Assembly: GCF_022919175.1 (NCBI RefSeq)
Contig: NZ_CP095043.1
Span: forward strand, 2,604,001-2,668,000
Direction: 5' to 3'
Source of the DNA: Leucobacter rhizosphaerae
GTDB lineage: Bacteria > Actinomycetota > Actinomycetes > Actinomycetales > Microbacteriaceae
Length of the DNA stretch: 64,000 nt
Below are positions 55,519 through 64,000 of the stretch, piece by piece; the first letter of the stretch is position 1; the number at the start of each line of letters is the position of its first letter. The notes below the pieces were generated by a model, which worked only from the letters and a program-made list of their open reading frames with translations, was not told where the DNA came from and did no database searches. The translations under genes were made by a program, and so were the position numbers.

Positions 55519-56232
55519 ATGCTCGTGATGGACAATGTGCATGCGGGGTACGGGATGACAAAGGTGCTTCACGGCCTGTCACTCGAGGTTCGCGACAGTG
55601 AAGTCCTTTCCGTATGCGGCCCCAACGGCGCGGGGAAGTCGACGCTGCTCCGAGTCATCTCCCGACAGCTCGCCCTGCGTCGCGGTGACGTGATGTGGGA
55701 ACACGCCTCGTTGAAGCAGGTGTCTCCATCACAGGTGGTGCGACGTGGAATCGCGTTGTGCCCGGAGGGCCGACGAGTCTTCCCCCGCATGACCACCGAG
55801 GAGAACCTGCAGATCGGGGCATACGCGAGGAGTGACCGGAGCGCGGTGCGTCGAGAGATCGAGCAGTTCCTCGATCGGTGGCCGGTCATCGCTCGCCGTC
55901 GCGATTCGGCTGCTGGCCTCTTGTCGGGTGGAGAGCAGCAGATTCTTGCGATTGGGCGAGCGCTGATGTCTCGGCCGAAGCTCCTCCTCCTTGACGAGCC
56001 CTCCCTCGGCTTGGCCCCCGTGCTCATCGATCAGGTGTATGTGGCCCTCAAGGAACTGGTGGAGGAGCGGGATCTCTCGGTGCTCCTGGTCGAACAGAAC
56101 GTGGTCAAGGCCATGTCGCTCTGCGATCGGGTTGCAGTACTCAACGGCGGCGAGATCACATTCAGTTCATCTGTCACCGATACGACTCCCGAGGCTGTCG
56201 GATCACACTACTTCGAAAAGGTGGCCGAGTGA
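55519..56232 (+). CDS. Liv-type ABC ATPase (LivF-like)
   Basis: A 237-residue ATPase, 2 bp after the LivG-like gene. Walker A GPNGAGKST is near residue 35, the signature LSGGEQQ near 136, and Walker B LLLLDEPSLGLAP near 155. The stop overlaps the LivH-like ATG. Confidence 0.92.
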   Translation: MLVMDNVHAGYGMTKVLHGLSLEVRDSEVLSVCGPNGAGKSTLLRVISRQLALRRGDVMWEHASLKQVSPSQVVRRGIALCPEGRRVFPRMTTEENLQIGAYARSDRSAVRREIEQFLDRWPVIARRRDSAAGLLSGGEQQILAIGRALMSRPKLLLLDEPSLGLAPVLIDQVYVALKELVEERDLSVLLVEQNVVKAMSLCDRVAVLNGGEITFSSSVTDTTPEAVGSHYFEKVAE

Positions 56233-57113
56233 TGGAACTCTTTATCCAACAGCTCATCAATGGCATCAGCATTGGCTCGCAGTACGCGCTCTGGACGGTC
56301 GGCTATGGCCTCGTCTACCAGGTGCTCGGACTCATGCATTTCGCCCACGGTGACACGCTCATATTCGCGGCATTCGTGTTCACCACCCTCGTCATCGCCG
56401 GAGTTCCATTGTGGGCTGCGATTCTGGTGGCCATGTTGATCGCCGCGTTGATCGCGGTGCTGATTGAGCGAGGCGTCTATCGTCCACTGATGTCGCGGAA
56501 GCAGATCTTCATGGCGTTCATCGCTGCCATGGCAGCCGGGTTCATTCTGCGGAACATCGCGCGCCTGATCTGGGGGGTGTCGCCCGTGACGATTGGGGAG
56601 GGACTCTTCCCGAGTGAGACATTCGTGCTCGGAGGGTTCCGAGTGACCTCAAATGCGATCATCAATATCGTCGTTGCGATCGTGGTTGTCGTCGCGTTCC
56701 AGATCTTCTTGAGTCGATCTCGTCATGGTCAGGCCATCACCGCGGTGTCGCAAGACCGGGAGACCGCAGAGCTCATGGGAATCAACGTCAACCGCATCGT
56801 TGCTCTGGTGTATGCGCTTAGTGCAATTATCGGCATTTTGGGTCTGATCTTGTACATCACGAACTTCAGGACCATCACGATTGACCTCGGGTTCACCATT
56901 ACCTTGAAGGCCTTCATCGCGGCGATCATCGGTGGGATCGGATCCATTCGAGGAGCATTCATCGGCGGGATGGCACTCGGAATCCTCGAGTCGCTCGTCG
57001 GCGCGTACATCTCCACCACACTGCTCGATGCCATCGTGATCGGAGTCCTCATCGTGTTCCTCCTCTTCCGCCCCAACGGCTTCGTCGGCGTGAAGAAAAC
57101 GGTAAAGCTGTAG
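56232..57113 (+). CDS. Liv-type ABC permease (LivH-like)
   Basis: A 293-residue permease with about eight helices. The N-terminal LINGISIGSQYALWTVGYGLVY block and the FAHGD motif near residue 38 are typical of LivH. ATG 56232 overlaps the previous stop as TGATG. Placing it after both ATPases (K-M-G-F-H order) is less common than H-M-G-F. Confidence 0.9.
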   Translation: MELFIQQLINGISIGSQYALWTVGYGLVYQVLGLMHFAHGDTLIFAAFVFTTLVIAGVPLWAAILVAMLIAALIAVLIERGVYRPLMSRKQIFMAFIAAMAAGFILRNIARLIWGVSPVTIGEGLFPSETFVLGGFRVTSNAIINIVVAIVVVVAFQIFLSRSRHGQAITAVSQDRETAELMGINVNRIVALVYALSAIIGILGLILYITNFRTITIDLGFTITLKAFIAAIIGGIGSIRGAFIGGMALGILESLVGAYISTTLLDAIVIGVLIVFLLFRPNGFVGVKKTVKL

Positions 57114-57122
57114 GTGCCTCGA

Positions 57123-57563
57123 ATGATCTATTTTGCGCAACTGAAGATTGGGCAGACATATCAGAGCGCCGGTCGGACAGTGACCGAATCAGACATCCAA
57201 GCCTTTGCCGGTGTGAGCGGGGATTTCAATCCGTTACATACCGACGTGGAGTGGGTGCGGGCACATACCGACTTCCCGGGGCGCATCGCTCACGGCCTGC
57301 TCGTCCTCGCCATCGGGAGCGGAATCAGGACACCGGGAATCGATGAGCTCCATATTCTCGGTTACCTGGAGGTGCAACGGAAAATGATCGCCCCGGTGTA
57401 TCCGGGAGATACGGTGCGGGTCATGCAGACGATCGAAGGACTCGCGCCCAGCCGGTCGCGGGCAGGCGCCGGCGTGGTCCACGTCAGGGTAGAGACCCGC
57501 AATCAGAACGATGAGATCGTGCAGGACGGCATCGATACGTTGTTCGTCGGCGGGGAGGAGTGA
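57123..57563 (+). CDS. MaoC-like (R)-hydratase
   Basis: A 146-residue single hot-dog hydratase likely adding water to an enoyl-CoA. The hydratase-2 motif is AFAGVSGDFNPLHTD (about residues 26-40) with the catalytic Asp and His, followed by RIAHGLLV. ATG 57123 has AGG 8 nt upstream; GTG 57114, directly after the previous stop, is the alternative. Confidence 0.88.
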   Translation: MIYFAQLKIGQTYQSAGRTVTESDIQAFAGVSGDFNPLHTDVEWVRAHTDFPGRIAHGLLVLAIGSGIRTPGIDELHILGYLEVQRKMIAPVYPGDTVRVMQTIEGLAPSRSRAGAGVVHVRVETRNQNDEIVQDGIDTLFVGGEE

Positions 57564-57565
57564 AG

Positions 57566-58306
57566 ATGAACGCAGAAGCACCAGTGATCGTGACCGGCGC
57601 AGGGTCTGGAATCGGACGGGCGATTGCGCGGCGTTTGCTCGCCGATGCTCGCCCGGTGATCATCACAGATATCAACGAACACGCTCTCGGAGAGTTCCGC
57701 GGATCTCTCGCATCGGAAGTCTTGGATCGAGCAGAATTTTGCAGACTTGACGTGACGAACGCCGCGGATTGGGAGGGCGTCGTTGAGCGCGGGCGTGCAC
57801 GGTTCGGTGAGATCACCGGCCTGGTGAATAACGCTGGAATCACGCGAGACGCCTCGATGCTCCGGATGGACGCGGAAGCCTTCGACGTGGTCATCGCAAC
57901 GCATGTGCGTGCGAGTTGGCTCGGGTGCAAGGCGGTGATCCCATCGATGCGAGCCGGAGGTCGGGGTTCCATCGTGAACATTTCCTCCTCGGGGCGGCAC
58001 GGTGTGTTCGGACAGACGAACTATTCCGCGGCCAAGGCAGCCATCGTCGGCCTGACGAAGAGCGTCGCGCTGGAGCAAGCGCGGTACGGGATCCGGAGCA
58101 ACGCTGTAGCGCCCGGCGCGATCGAAACTCCGATGACCAATCAGGTCCCGGAGCGGGTAAAGGCGACCTGGAAGGAAACCATCCTGCTGGGGCGCCTCGG
58201 GCAACCTGAGGAGATCGCAGCTGCGGCGGCATTCCTCCTGTCGGAAGAATCGTCCTACATCAATGCGCACGTGCTCGATGTCAACGGAGGGGAACTGCAC
58301 CTGTGA
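57566..58306 (+). CDS. Short-chain dehydrogenase/reductase
   Basis: A 246-residue SDR. The cofactor motif TGAGSGIGRAIA is near residue 10, NNAG near 86, and the catalytic Tyr-Lys in YSAAKAA near 150. Probably a 3-hydroxyacyl-CoA dehydrogenase acting between the MaoC hydratase and thiolase. It starts 2 bp after maoC and overlaps the ligase as GTGA. Confidence 0.9.
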   Translation: MNAEAPVIVTGAGSGIGRAIARRLLADARPVIITDINEHALGEFRGSLASEVLDRAEFCRLDVTNAADWEGVVERGRARFGEITGLVNNAGITRDASMLRMDAEAFDVVIATHVRASWLGCKAVIPSMRAGGRGSIVNISSSGRHGVFGQTNYSAAKAAIVGLTKSVALEQARYGIRSNAVAPGAIETPMTNQVPERVKATWKETILLGRLGQPEEIAAAAAFLLSEESSYINAHVLDVNGGELHL

Positions 58307-59862
58307 ATACTTCGATACTGCCGGGAGCTCAACTCAATCGTCGAGGGCCCGTCGCTGACTTGATCGAAGCGGAGCGCATCCGGTCGGATGCGCCATTGCT
58401 CCGTTGGGCAGACACGCAGTGGACGGTAAGCGAATTTGCTGATGCGGCTCGCGCGTGCGCTCAGCGCCTCGCCGAATTGGGTGTGCAACGGGGCCAGCGC
58501 GTTGCCATCGTCAGCGGGAACTCCGAATGGAGGCTGGCCTGGCAGTATGGCATCTATTGGCTCGGAGCCGTTGAGGTCTCGATCAACTCGGAGTTGCGCG
58601 GAGCAATGCTGCAGCACTGCTTGGAGGATTCCGACCCGAGCCTTATCGTCGCCGAGAACGAGTTCACCCCGTATCTGGCAGGCATCCTGGACACCGTGTC
58701 GCGCGTCGATGCCGACGCCACTCCGGCTCCTGCCACCCACGAAGCGGCGCGGCTCCTCGACGAGCAGTACGCAACGATCGCCGCTGCGGATCTGTCCACG
58801 ATTCTGTACACCTCCGGCACGACAGGTCCCTCGAAAGGGGTGATGCTGTCGCAGGGGTACTTCGCAAATCTCGGCTCAGTCTTCGGTTCCGTCTTGGAGA
58901 TGCACACGAGCGACGTCGGTTACTTCACACTGCCGTTCTTCCACGTGGACTTCCACATCGTCTTCGCTGCGGCGATCCAGTCGGGGGCGACCATCGCGTT
59001 TAATCGCAGATTCAGCGTGAGCCGGTTCTGGGAGGAGGCGAGTCGGTTCGATGCGTCTTGGGTCTTCGTCATCGGGGCTCTCCTATCTGCACTCGAAACG
59101 CGTGAGGTGCCGTCACATGGGCATCGAGTGACTCGATTCATCGGGGCACCGATCCCCTCCACCTCCCGTTCTTTCTTCGGTCAGGCAGGGATTCGTATTC
59201 AGGCCTTTTACGGTCAGACCGAATGCGACGGGCCGACCTTTGAGACCGTGGACCGTCACCGTGATGGCAGCGCCGGGTGGGCCTGCGCTGGGATCGAGGT
59301 GGAGATCCATAGTCCAGAGGGGGAACCGCTCAGCGCCGGCAGCGTCGGTGAGATCGTGCTGCGACCGACGTACCCCAACATGCTCTCGCTCGGCTATTGG
59401 AGACGTCCCGAGGCAACGCTGGCCTCGAGGGTGAGTCTCTGGCATCACACCGGAGATCTCGGGAGGTTCGATGAGGACGGATTCCTGTACTACGAGGGGA
59501 GATTGACAGACAGCCTCCGTCGTCGGGGCGAGAACATCTCCGCATACGAACTCGAGGCGGTACTTAAGGACGCACCTCACATGGTCGAGTGCGCAGCCGT
59601 GAGTGTGCACGATGCACTGGGGGGCGAGGACGAGATCAAGATCGTCGCCCGTGTCGCAGAGCAGTTCGACCCCGAGGCATTCTTCCGTTTCTGCGCTCAA
59701 CAGTTGCCTCGCTTCGCGGTACCGCGTTTCATTGAGCTCGTCCCATCGGGGACGTTCGTGTACAGCGTCGGCACCGGCGTGATTCAGAAACACAGACTCT
59801 CGAAGCAAATCGAGGGCGACACCATCTACGACCGGGTGCTCCTACTCGGTGAATCGAGGTAA
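58303..59862 (+). CDS. Acyl-CoA ligase (AMP-binding)
   Basis: A 519-residue adenylate-forming ligase that probably activates the imported acid. The P-loop YTSGTTGPSKG is near residue 168, FYGQTE near 305, HTGD near 385 and the GRLTDSLRRRGENIS hinge near 400. The sequence resembles carnitine/crotonobetaine-CoA ligase-type enzymes. The GTG start overlaps the SDR stop. Confidence 0.9.
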   Translation: MNTSILPGAQLNRRGPVADLIEAERIRSDAPLLRWADTQWTVSEFADAARACAQRLAELGVQRGQRVAIVSGNSEWRLAWQYGIYWLGAVEVSINSELRGAMLQHCLEDSDPSLIVAENEFTPYLAGILDTVSRVDADATPAPATHEAARLLDEQYATIAAADLSTILYTSGTTGPSKGVMLSQGYFANLGSVFGSVLEMHTSDVGYFTLPFFHVDFHIVFAAAIQSGATIAFNRRFSVSRFWEEASRFDASWVFVIGALLSALETREVPSHGHRVTRFIGAPIPSTSRSFFGQAGIRIQAFYGQTECDGPTFETVDRHRDGSAGWACAGIEVEIHSPEGEPLSAGSVGEIVLRPTYPNMLSLGYWRRPEATLASRVSLWHHTGDLGRFDEDGFLYYEGRLTDSLRRRGENISAYELEAVLKDAPHMVECAAVSVHDALGGEDEIKIVARVAEQFDPEAFFRFCAQQLPRFAVPRFIELVPSGTFVYSVGTGVIQKHRLSKQIEGDTIYDRVLLLGESR

Positions 59863-59867
59863 CCACG

Positions 59868-61436
59868 ATGTCATTCACATGGGAACATGCGCTCTCCGAA
59901 CTCCGGCGACGAAAGGAACTGGCTCGTGAGCTCGGGGGCCAGCGACGGGTCGATCGCACGCACGCACAGGGCAGATACACCATTCGAGAACGCATCGAAA
60001 AGCTGTCGGCGTCATTCCAGGAAGTCGGCGAATTCGCAGCCTACGACGACGTGGATGCGACCGGAAATCTGCTCGGAAAGATGCCCTCGAGTTACGTGTG
60101 CGGTCTCGCGACCATCGATGGGCGCTCGGTGGCATTGGGTGGGGAAGATTTCACTGTCCGTGGTGGAGCTCCGCAAACGTACCTGGACCGATTGAAGGGC
60201 GGGCTCGGCGGATTCGTCGAAGACCTTGCACACGAATACCGCATCCCTCTCCTCATGTTTATGGAAGGCATCGGCGGCGATGTCGCTGCACAGGCGGAGA
60301 AGGGGCATGCGTATCTCGTCAGTTCGATGAGCTGGAAGCGCTCGTACGAACTGCTCTCCGAGGTTCCGGTACTCACCATGGTGAGTGGCGCAGCCGTCGG
60401 AGGGACTGCCGGGCGCACCGTTCTCAGCCACTTCAGTGTGATGACCAAGGACTCGGTGATGTTCGCTGGCGGCCCCCCGCTCGTCAAACGAGCTCTCGGC
60501 CTGGACCTGACGAAGTACGAATTGGGCGGATCAGAGATCCATACTGCAATCTCCGGAGCGGTCGACAACCTCGCGGAGGACGAGGATGACGCCATGGAGC
60601 AGATGCGTACTGTCCTGAGTTACCTGCCCCAGAACGTGTGGGAGATGCCGCCGCGGGGAGACCGGAGCGACCCCGTCGACCGGACGGCCGATGAGTTGCT
60701 CACCATCATTCCGGAGAACCGACGACGTCCCTATAAGGTCCGCAAAATGGTGTCCTGCATCGTGGATCAGGACTCCTTCTTCGAAGTGGGGTCGAACTGG
60801 GGAAAGAGCTTGGTCACTGGATACGCGCGGATCGACGGTATCCCCGTCGGAATCCTGGCGAGCAATCCCATGCATCTCGGTGGTTCGCTGGATGCCGCCG
60901 CAGCGGAGAAGCAGGTGCGCTTCGTCGACACCTGCAGCACGTTCCACCTCCCGATCGTCTATTTCGTGGACGTTCCGGGATTCATGGTCGGACCGGATGC
61001 CGAACGCGGCAATGTTGTCCGCTGGGGAATGCGAGCCGTGCAGTCGCTCGTCGAAGCGGAGGTTCCGGTCGTCACCGTGCAGGTCCGGAAGGCCTATGGA
61101 ATGGCGGTGTCTGCGACCTCGAGCCCTGATGGATTGAGTCTTCGCATCGCCTGGCCGTCGGCAGAGTGGGGGGACCTGCCGGTAGAAGGTGGAGTCGAAG
61201 CCGGATTCCGTCGAGAGATTGAGGCTGCCGACGACCCCGTGGCGTATCGACGGGCGGTCGAAGAGCGCATGATGGAGCTCGCCGACCCCTGGAGAACTGC
61301 GGAGGCCTTCGGCGTGGAACAAATGATCGATCCCCGCGAGACGCGACCGGTCGTCGCGGCGTTTCTCAACGCGAGCCTGAACGCGGTGAAAACCAAGCTC
61401 GGGCCGCAACGCCGCCAATGGAGCCTCCGTCCATGA
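59868..61436 (+). CDS. Acyl-CoA carboxylase carboxyltransferase (beta) subunit
   Basis: A 522-residue carboxyltransferase with N and C crotonase-like halves. Blocks include SGAAVGGTAGRTVL (about 169), VPGFMVGPDAERGNVVRWG (about 367) and KAYGMAVSA (about 407). With the small carrier and biotin carboxylase next door it should carboxylate an acyl-CoA. The acyl chain, for example propionyl, methylcrotonyl or geranyl, cannot be assigned. It starts 5 bp after the ligase. Confidence 0.9.
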   Translation: MSFTWEHALSELRRRKELARELGGQRRVDRTHAQGRYTIRERIEKLSASFQEVGEFAAYDDVDATGNLLGKMPSSYVCGLATIDGRSVALGGEDFTVRGGAPQTYLDRLKGGLGGFVEDLAHEYRIPLLMFMEGIGGDVAAQAEKGHAYLVSSMSWKRSYELLSEVPVLTMVSGAAVGGTAGRTVLSHFSVMTKDSVMFAGGPPLVKRALGLDLTKYELGGSEIHTAISGAVDNLAEDEDDAMEQMRTVLSYLPQNVWEMPPRGDRSDPVDRTADELLTIIPENRRRPYKVRKMVSCIVDQDSFFEVGSNWGKSLVTGYARIDGIPVGILASNPMHLGGSLDAAAAEKQVRFVDTCSTFHLPIVYFVDVPGFMVGPDAERGNVVRWGMRAVQSLVEAEVPVVTVQVRKAYGMAVSATSSPDGLSLRIAWPSAEWGDLPVEGGVEAGFRREIEAADDPVAYRRAVEERMMELADPWRTAEAFGVEQMIDPRETRPVVAAFLNASLNAVKTKLGPQRRQWSLRP

Positions 61437-61505
61437 CTCCGACCGTCCCCTCGTGACGCTGTCACGCACCGCTCACCCCGACCAACCAAGCAGAAGGAGC
61501 CGAAG

Positions 61506-61721
61506 ATGTCCGTAGAAGTTACCGCCGAGATGAACGCAACGGTCTGGAAGATCACCGCCCAGGTCGGTGAATCCCTGGGCGCGGAGGATCCCATCATGAT
61601 TCTCGAGTCCATGAAGATGGAGATTCCCGTCGAGGCGGAGCGGGCATCCCGATTGATCGAGCTGCACGTCGCCGAGGGTGAGAGCGTCATTGAAGGGCAG
61701 CTTCTCGCAACTATCGAGTAG
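61506..61721 (+). CDS. Biotin carboxyl carrier protein, stand-alone
   Basis: A 71-residue biotinyl-lipoyl domain. The biotinylation site is Lys37 in LESMKMEIP. It has no N-terminal linker or transmembrane part. A strong AGAAGGAG site precedes it. It carries CO2 between the downstream biotin carboxylase and the upstream carboxyltransferase. Confidence 0.93.
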   Translation: MSVEVTAEMNATVWKITAQVGESLGAEDPIMILESMKMEIPVEAERASRLIELHVAEGESVIEGQLLATIE

Positions 61722-61760
61722 TGCGGAGGAGCACGCTCACGGGCCAGGAAAGGAAACGTC

Positions 61761-63122
61761 ATGTTCACGAAAGTGCTGATCGCGAACCGAGGCGAGATCG
61801 CTTCTCGGGTCATCGCGACACTCGACCGAATGGGAATCGCGTCAGTCGCGGTCTACTCGGACGCCGACGCTCATAGCCCCTATGTTCGACAGGCAGGGGA
61901 GGCGGTGCATATCGGACCGTCGCCGGTGGGAGAGAGCTATCTCAGATCCGACAGGATCATTGAAGCGGCTCGGAGCACGGGGGCTGACGCAATCCATCCC
62001 GGGTACGGTTTCCTCGCCGAGAATCCCGAATTTGTGATGGCATGCGATGAGGCAGGCATCGTGTTCATCGGTCCGGGGGCGGATGCGATGCGCACCATGG
62101 GGTCGAAGATTGGCTCCCGGATCGCCATGCAGGACGCAGGGGTGCCGGTCGTTCCCGGCACGGTTGAGGCGATCGATGACCGGAGACTCGCGTTCGAAAC
62201 TGCTCGTGATCTCGGGTTCCCGGTCGCGGTGAAGGCCTCAGCTGCGGGCGGGGGAAAGGGCTTCCGGGTCGCTCACGCTGAGGACGAACTTGAGGCTGCG
62301 ATTGAGGGTGCTTCGGGCGAAGGCGAGCGGTTCTTCGGTGACGGGAGCGTGTATCTGGAGCGTTATCTCGAGAACCCACGTCACATTGAAGTACAGATTC
62401 TCGCGGATTCTCACGGCAACGTTATCCATTTGTTCGAGCGGGACTGCTCAGTGCAACGACGTCATCAGAAGCTCGTTGAGGAGGCTCCTGCACCGATGGT
62501 CACGCCTGAGCTCCGGGAGCGAATCGGGCAGATCGCCGTGACGGCTGCGCACTCGGTGGGCTATGTGTCGGCAGGCACCGTCGAGGGACTGCTCGTGGGG
62601 GACGACTACTACTTCCTCGAAATGAACACGAGGATCCAGGTGGAGCACGGGGTCACCGAGCTGGTGACGGGCATCGACCTGATTGAACAGCAAGTTCGCG
62701 TCGCCGCGGGAGAGGCGCTCTCGATCACTCAGAATGACGTGCGACTGACGGGCCACGCCATCGAGTGTCGGATCAACGCGGAACGCGCCAGTCGAGGATT
62801 CCTACCCGCGCCGGGAACCATTACCGAATATGCGGAGCCCACCGGAACTGACGTTCGAATCGATTCTGGGGTGGAAGCCGGCACTGTGGTCACGAGCTTC
62901 TACGATCCCATGCTCGCGAAGCTTCTGGTCGTCGGACCCGACCGGGACAGTGCGACTGAGGCGATGATACGCGCGCTCGATGGGTATCGCATCGAAGGTA
63001 TCCCGACGCTCATTCCCTTCCATCGAGCATTGCTGCAGTCCTCTCAGTGGCGCAATGCGGAAACGTGTTCCGATTTGGTGAGCGATCGCACCTGGCTCAA
63101 GACGAACGCTGCTGAATCATGA
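61761..63122 (+). CDS. Biotin carboxylase subunit without carrier domain
   Basis: A 453-residue ATP-grasp enzyme. It begins KVLIANRGEIASRVI, has KASAAGGGKGFR (about 160) as the ATP loop and EMNTRIQVEHGVTEL (about 287), where most homologues have HP rather than HG. It ends without a BCCP domain, unlike the usual actinobacterial AccA alpha chains of about 600 residues. It overlaps the VOC gene as ATGA. Confidence 0.92.
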   Translation: MFTKVLIANRGEIASRVIATLDRMGIASVAVYSDADAHSPYVRQAGEAVHIGPSPVGESYLRSDRIIEAARSTGADAIHPGYGFLAENPEFVMACDEAGIVFIGPGADAMRTMGSKIGSRIAMQDAGVPVVPGTVEAIDDRRLAFETARDLGFPVAVKASAAGGGKGFRVAHAEDELEAAIEGASGEGERFFGDGSVYLERYLENPRHIEVQILADSHGNVIHLFERDCSVQRRHQKLVEEAPAPMVTPELRERIGQIAVTAAHSVGYVSAGTVEGLLVGDDYYFLEMNTRIQVEHGVTELVTGIDLIEQQVRVAAGEALSITQNDVRLTGHAIECRINAERASRGFLPAPGTITEYAEPTGTDVRIDSGVEAGTVVTSFYDPMLAKLLVVGPDRDSATEAMIRALDGYRIEGIPTLIPFHRALLQSSQWRNAETCSDLVSDRTWLKTNAAES

Positions 63123-63916
63123 GGGACGTACAATTCGATCACGTGTCGATCGGCGTCCGAGATGCCGAAGCCACGCTTGAAGCTCTCCGGAGAGCGATGG
63201 GGATCATTCCCCTCAGTGGTGAGCAGACTGCTCGGTTCCGGTATGTGTTGACCCGCATGGGGGACGCAGAGTTGGGAATGCAACTTGAGCTGATCGAGCC
63301 TCAGGGCGGTCCGGATACGTTCATGCGCCGGTTTCTCGCCGAACGGGGTGAGGGCGTGCACCACTTGACGTTCACAGTCCCCGACGTCGAGCGAACCATT
63401 CGTGACGTTCGTGAGGCCGGATACACCGTGGTGCAAGTCGACCTCGACTACGCACCTTGGAGGGAGGCATTCATCATGCCGACCGATCACGGACTCGGAG
63501 TGGTCGTGCAGATTGCGGACACGAATCTTGAGTATCCGCCCATGCGCGACTTCATCTCCGATGTGGTCGAGGACCCCGCGAGCATTCCCCACAACCGGGA
63601 CGGCATCGATCGTCATTGGTGGCGGAGTGTTCGAGAGCTTCCCGGCCCTTCGTCCCCCGCGCATCTGGTGCGCGTGGAACTCGAGTCCGAGGATGTCGCC
63701 GGGATCGCGCGCCTCTTCACCGGCCCGCTCGGTGGTCGCGTGACATCATCGGCCGATCGCATGGTCGAAATTGCGTGGGGGGAGTCGGTACTGCGAGTGC
63801 ATGACGGACCCGAGAGTGGAGTCCGTGTCCTGGGGTATCGAGGCGGCCCGTCGACCGGCATGGCCATTGGGAGTGCGCGGCTCACTCCCGACTCCGAGGA
63901 CGGAGCACCACGATGA
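63119..63916 (+). CDS. VOC-family protein, epimerase/dioxygenase-like
   Basis: A 265-residue protein with one clear VOC unit (residues 5-140): FDHVSIGV supplies the first histidine, QLELIEP a glutamate and GVHHLTFTV another histidine, the metal-site pattern of methylmalonyl-CoA epimerase. A second half (about 180-250) looks like a degenerate VOC repeat. With the carboxylase this suggests epimerisation of a branched acyl-CoA, but isomerase or lyase activity is possible. Confidence 0.8.
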   Translation: MRDVQFDHVSIGVRDAEATLEALRRAMGIIPLSGEQTARFRYVLTRMGDAELGMQLELIEPQGGPDTFMRRFLAERGEGVHHLTFTVPDVERTIRDVREAGYTVVQVDLDYAPWREAFIMPTDHGLGVVVQIADTNLEYPPMRDFISDVVEDPASIPHNRDGIDRHWWRSVRELPGPSSPAHLVRVELESEDVAGIARLFTGPLGGRVTSSADRMVEIAWGESVLRVHDGPESGVRVLGYRGGPSTGMAIGSARLTPDSEDGAPR

Positions 63917-64000
63917 GCACGATTCACTCCCTGTCGGGACCGGGCCAACCCGTCGTCTGTCGCACGTCCACGCCTCATGTTCTGGAGATTGAGCTCAACC
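63913..64000 (+). CDS. Probable enoyl-CoA hydratase family protein (3' end outside window)
   Basis: The gene starts at ATG 63913, overlapping the VOC stop as ATGA, and is open to the window edge. Only 29 residues are visible. They end in HVLEIELN, a pattern like the first strand of crotonase-family enzymes (VLxIxLNRP), which fits this operon. The call rests on that short match and context. Confidence 0.5.
   Translation, partial: MSTIHSLSGPGQPVVCRTSTPHVLEIELN

Noticed and set aside
59868..61721. Methylmalonyl-CoA decarboxylase (MmdA plus carrier) as an alternative to a carboxylase
   Set aside because: The membrane decarboxylase subunit needed for a sodium pump is absent, and a biotin carboxylase gene follows directly, so carboxylation is the better reading.

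Overview
The window reads as chromosomal DNA from a high-GC Gram-positive actinobacterium. It most resembles a Microbacteriaceae genome such as Leucobacter; this placement is an inference from gene content and style, not from a marker gene. Pointers are a menaquinone-only quinone pathway, very GC-rich third codon positions, many ATGA/GTGA gene overlaps, and at least ten genes whose start codon lies 6-7 nt downstream of a TANNNT box, the signature of leaderless transcription. No rRNA, tRNA, CRISPR array, integrase or insertion sequence was found.

1-25.7 kb is housekeeping DNA built around menaquinone biosynthesis: menC, menB, menE-menA, menD and menF, with a DUF4229 gene and a PLDc_N gene typical of this locus. 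Between them sit a DUF2207 membrane protein, an acyl-CoA synthetase, a short MetE-like methyltransferase, malate synthase G with a divergent IclR regulator, a heterodimeric ABC exporter behind a 21-codon leader ORF, a DHA2 drug exporter with its PadR regulator, and an MSOX-like amine oxidase. 25.8-31.8 kb is a polyamine-type ABC importer (potABCD) facing a GntR/FCD regulator and a soluble Cache-domain protein. 31.8-37.8 kb carries manC, the complete sdhCDAB operon and a BrkB/YihY membrane protein.

37.8-44 kb is an envelope locus. A sigma factor fused in one chain to a zinc finger, membrane segments and an extracytoplasmic domain is divergent from a 1,380-residue cell-wall adhesin. 44-50 kb holds deoA, nnrD, a phosphosugar mutase, a 40-residue cysteine-rich protein, and a Clp_N/SRPBCC protein overlapped by a small HTH regulator with a clear palindromic operator.

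From about 50 kb the DNA is visibly less GC-rich and the genes become one long plus-strand operon (50.8 kb to beyond the window end) behind a TetR regulator. It encodes a thioesterase, a thiolase, a five-gene Liv-type ABC importer, a MaoC hydratase, an SDR, an acyl-CoA ligase, a three-subunit biotin-dependent acyl-CoA carboxylase, a VOC epimerase-like protein and the start of a probable enoyl-CoA hydratase. This is a self-contained uptake, activation and beta-oxidation-like route for an unidentified carboxylic acid.

The most unusual non-coding signal is a set of intergenic inverted-repeat elements about 55-81 bp long. They share an architecture (left arm, an extra partial arm copy, right arm) but each has different arm sequences. 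Three share a CGGACCG loop motif.
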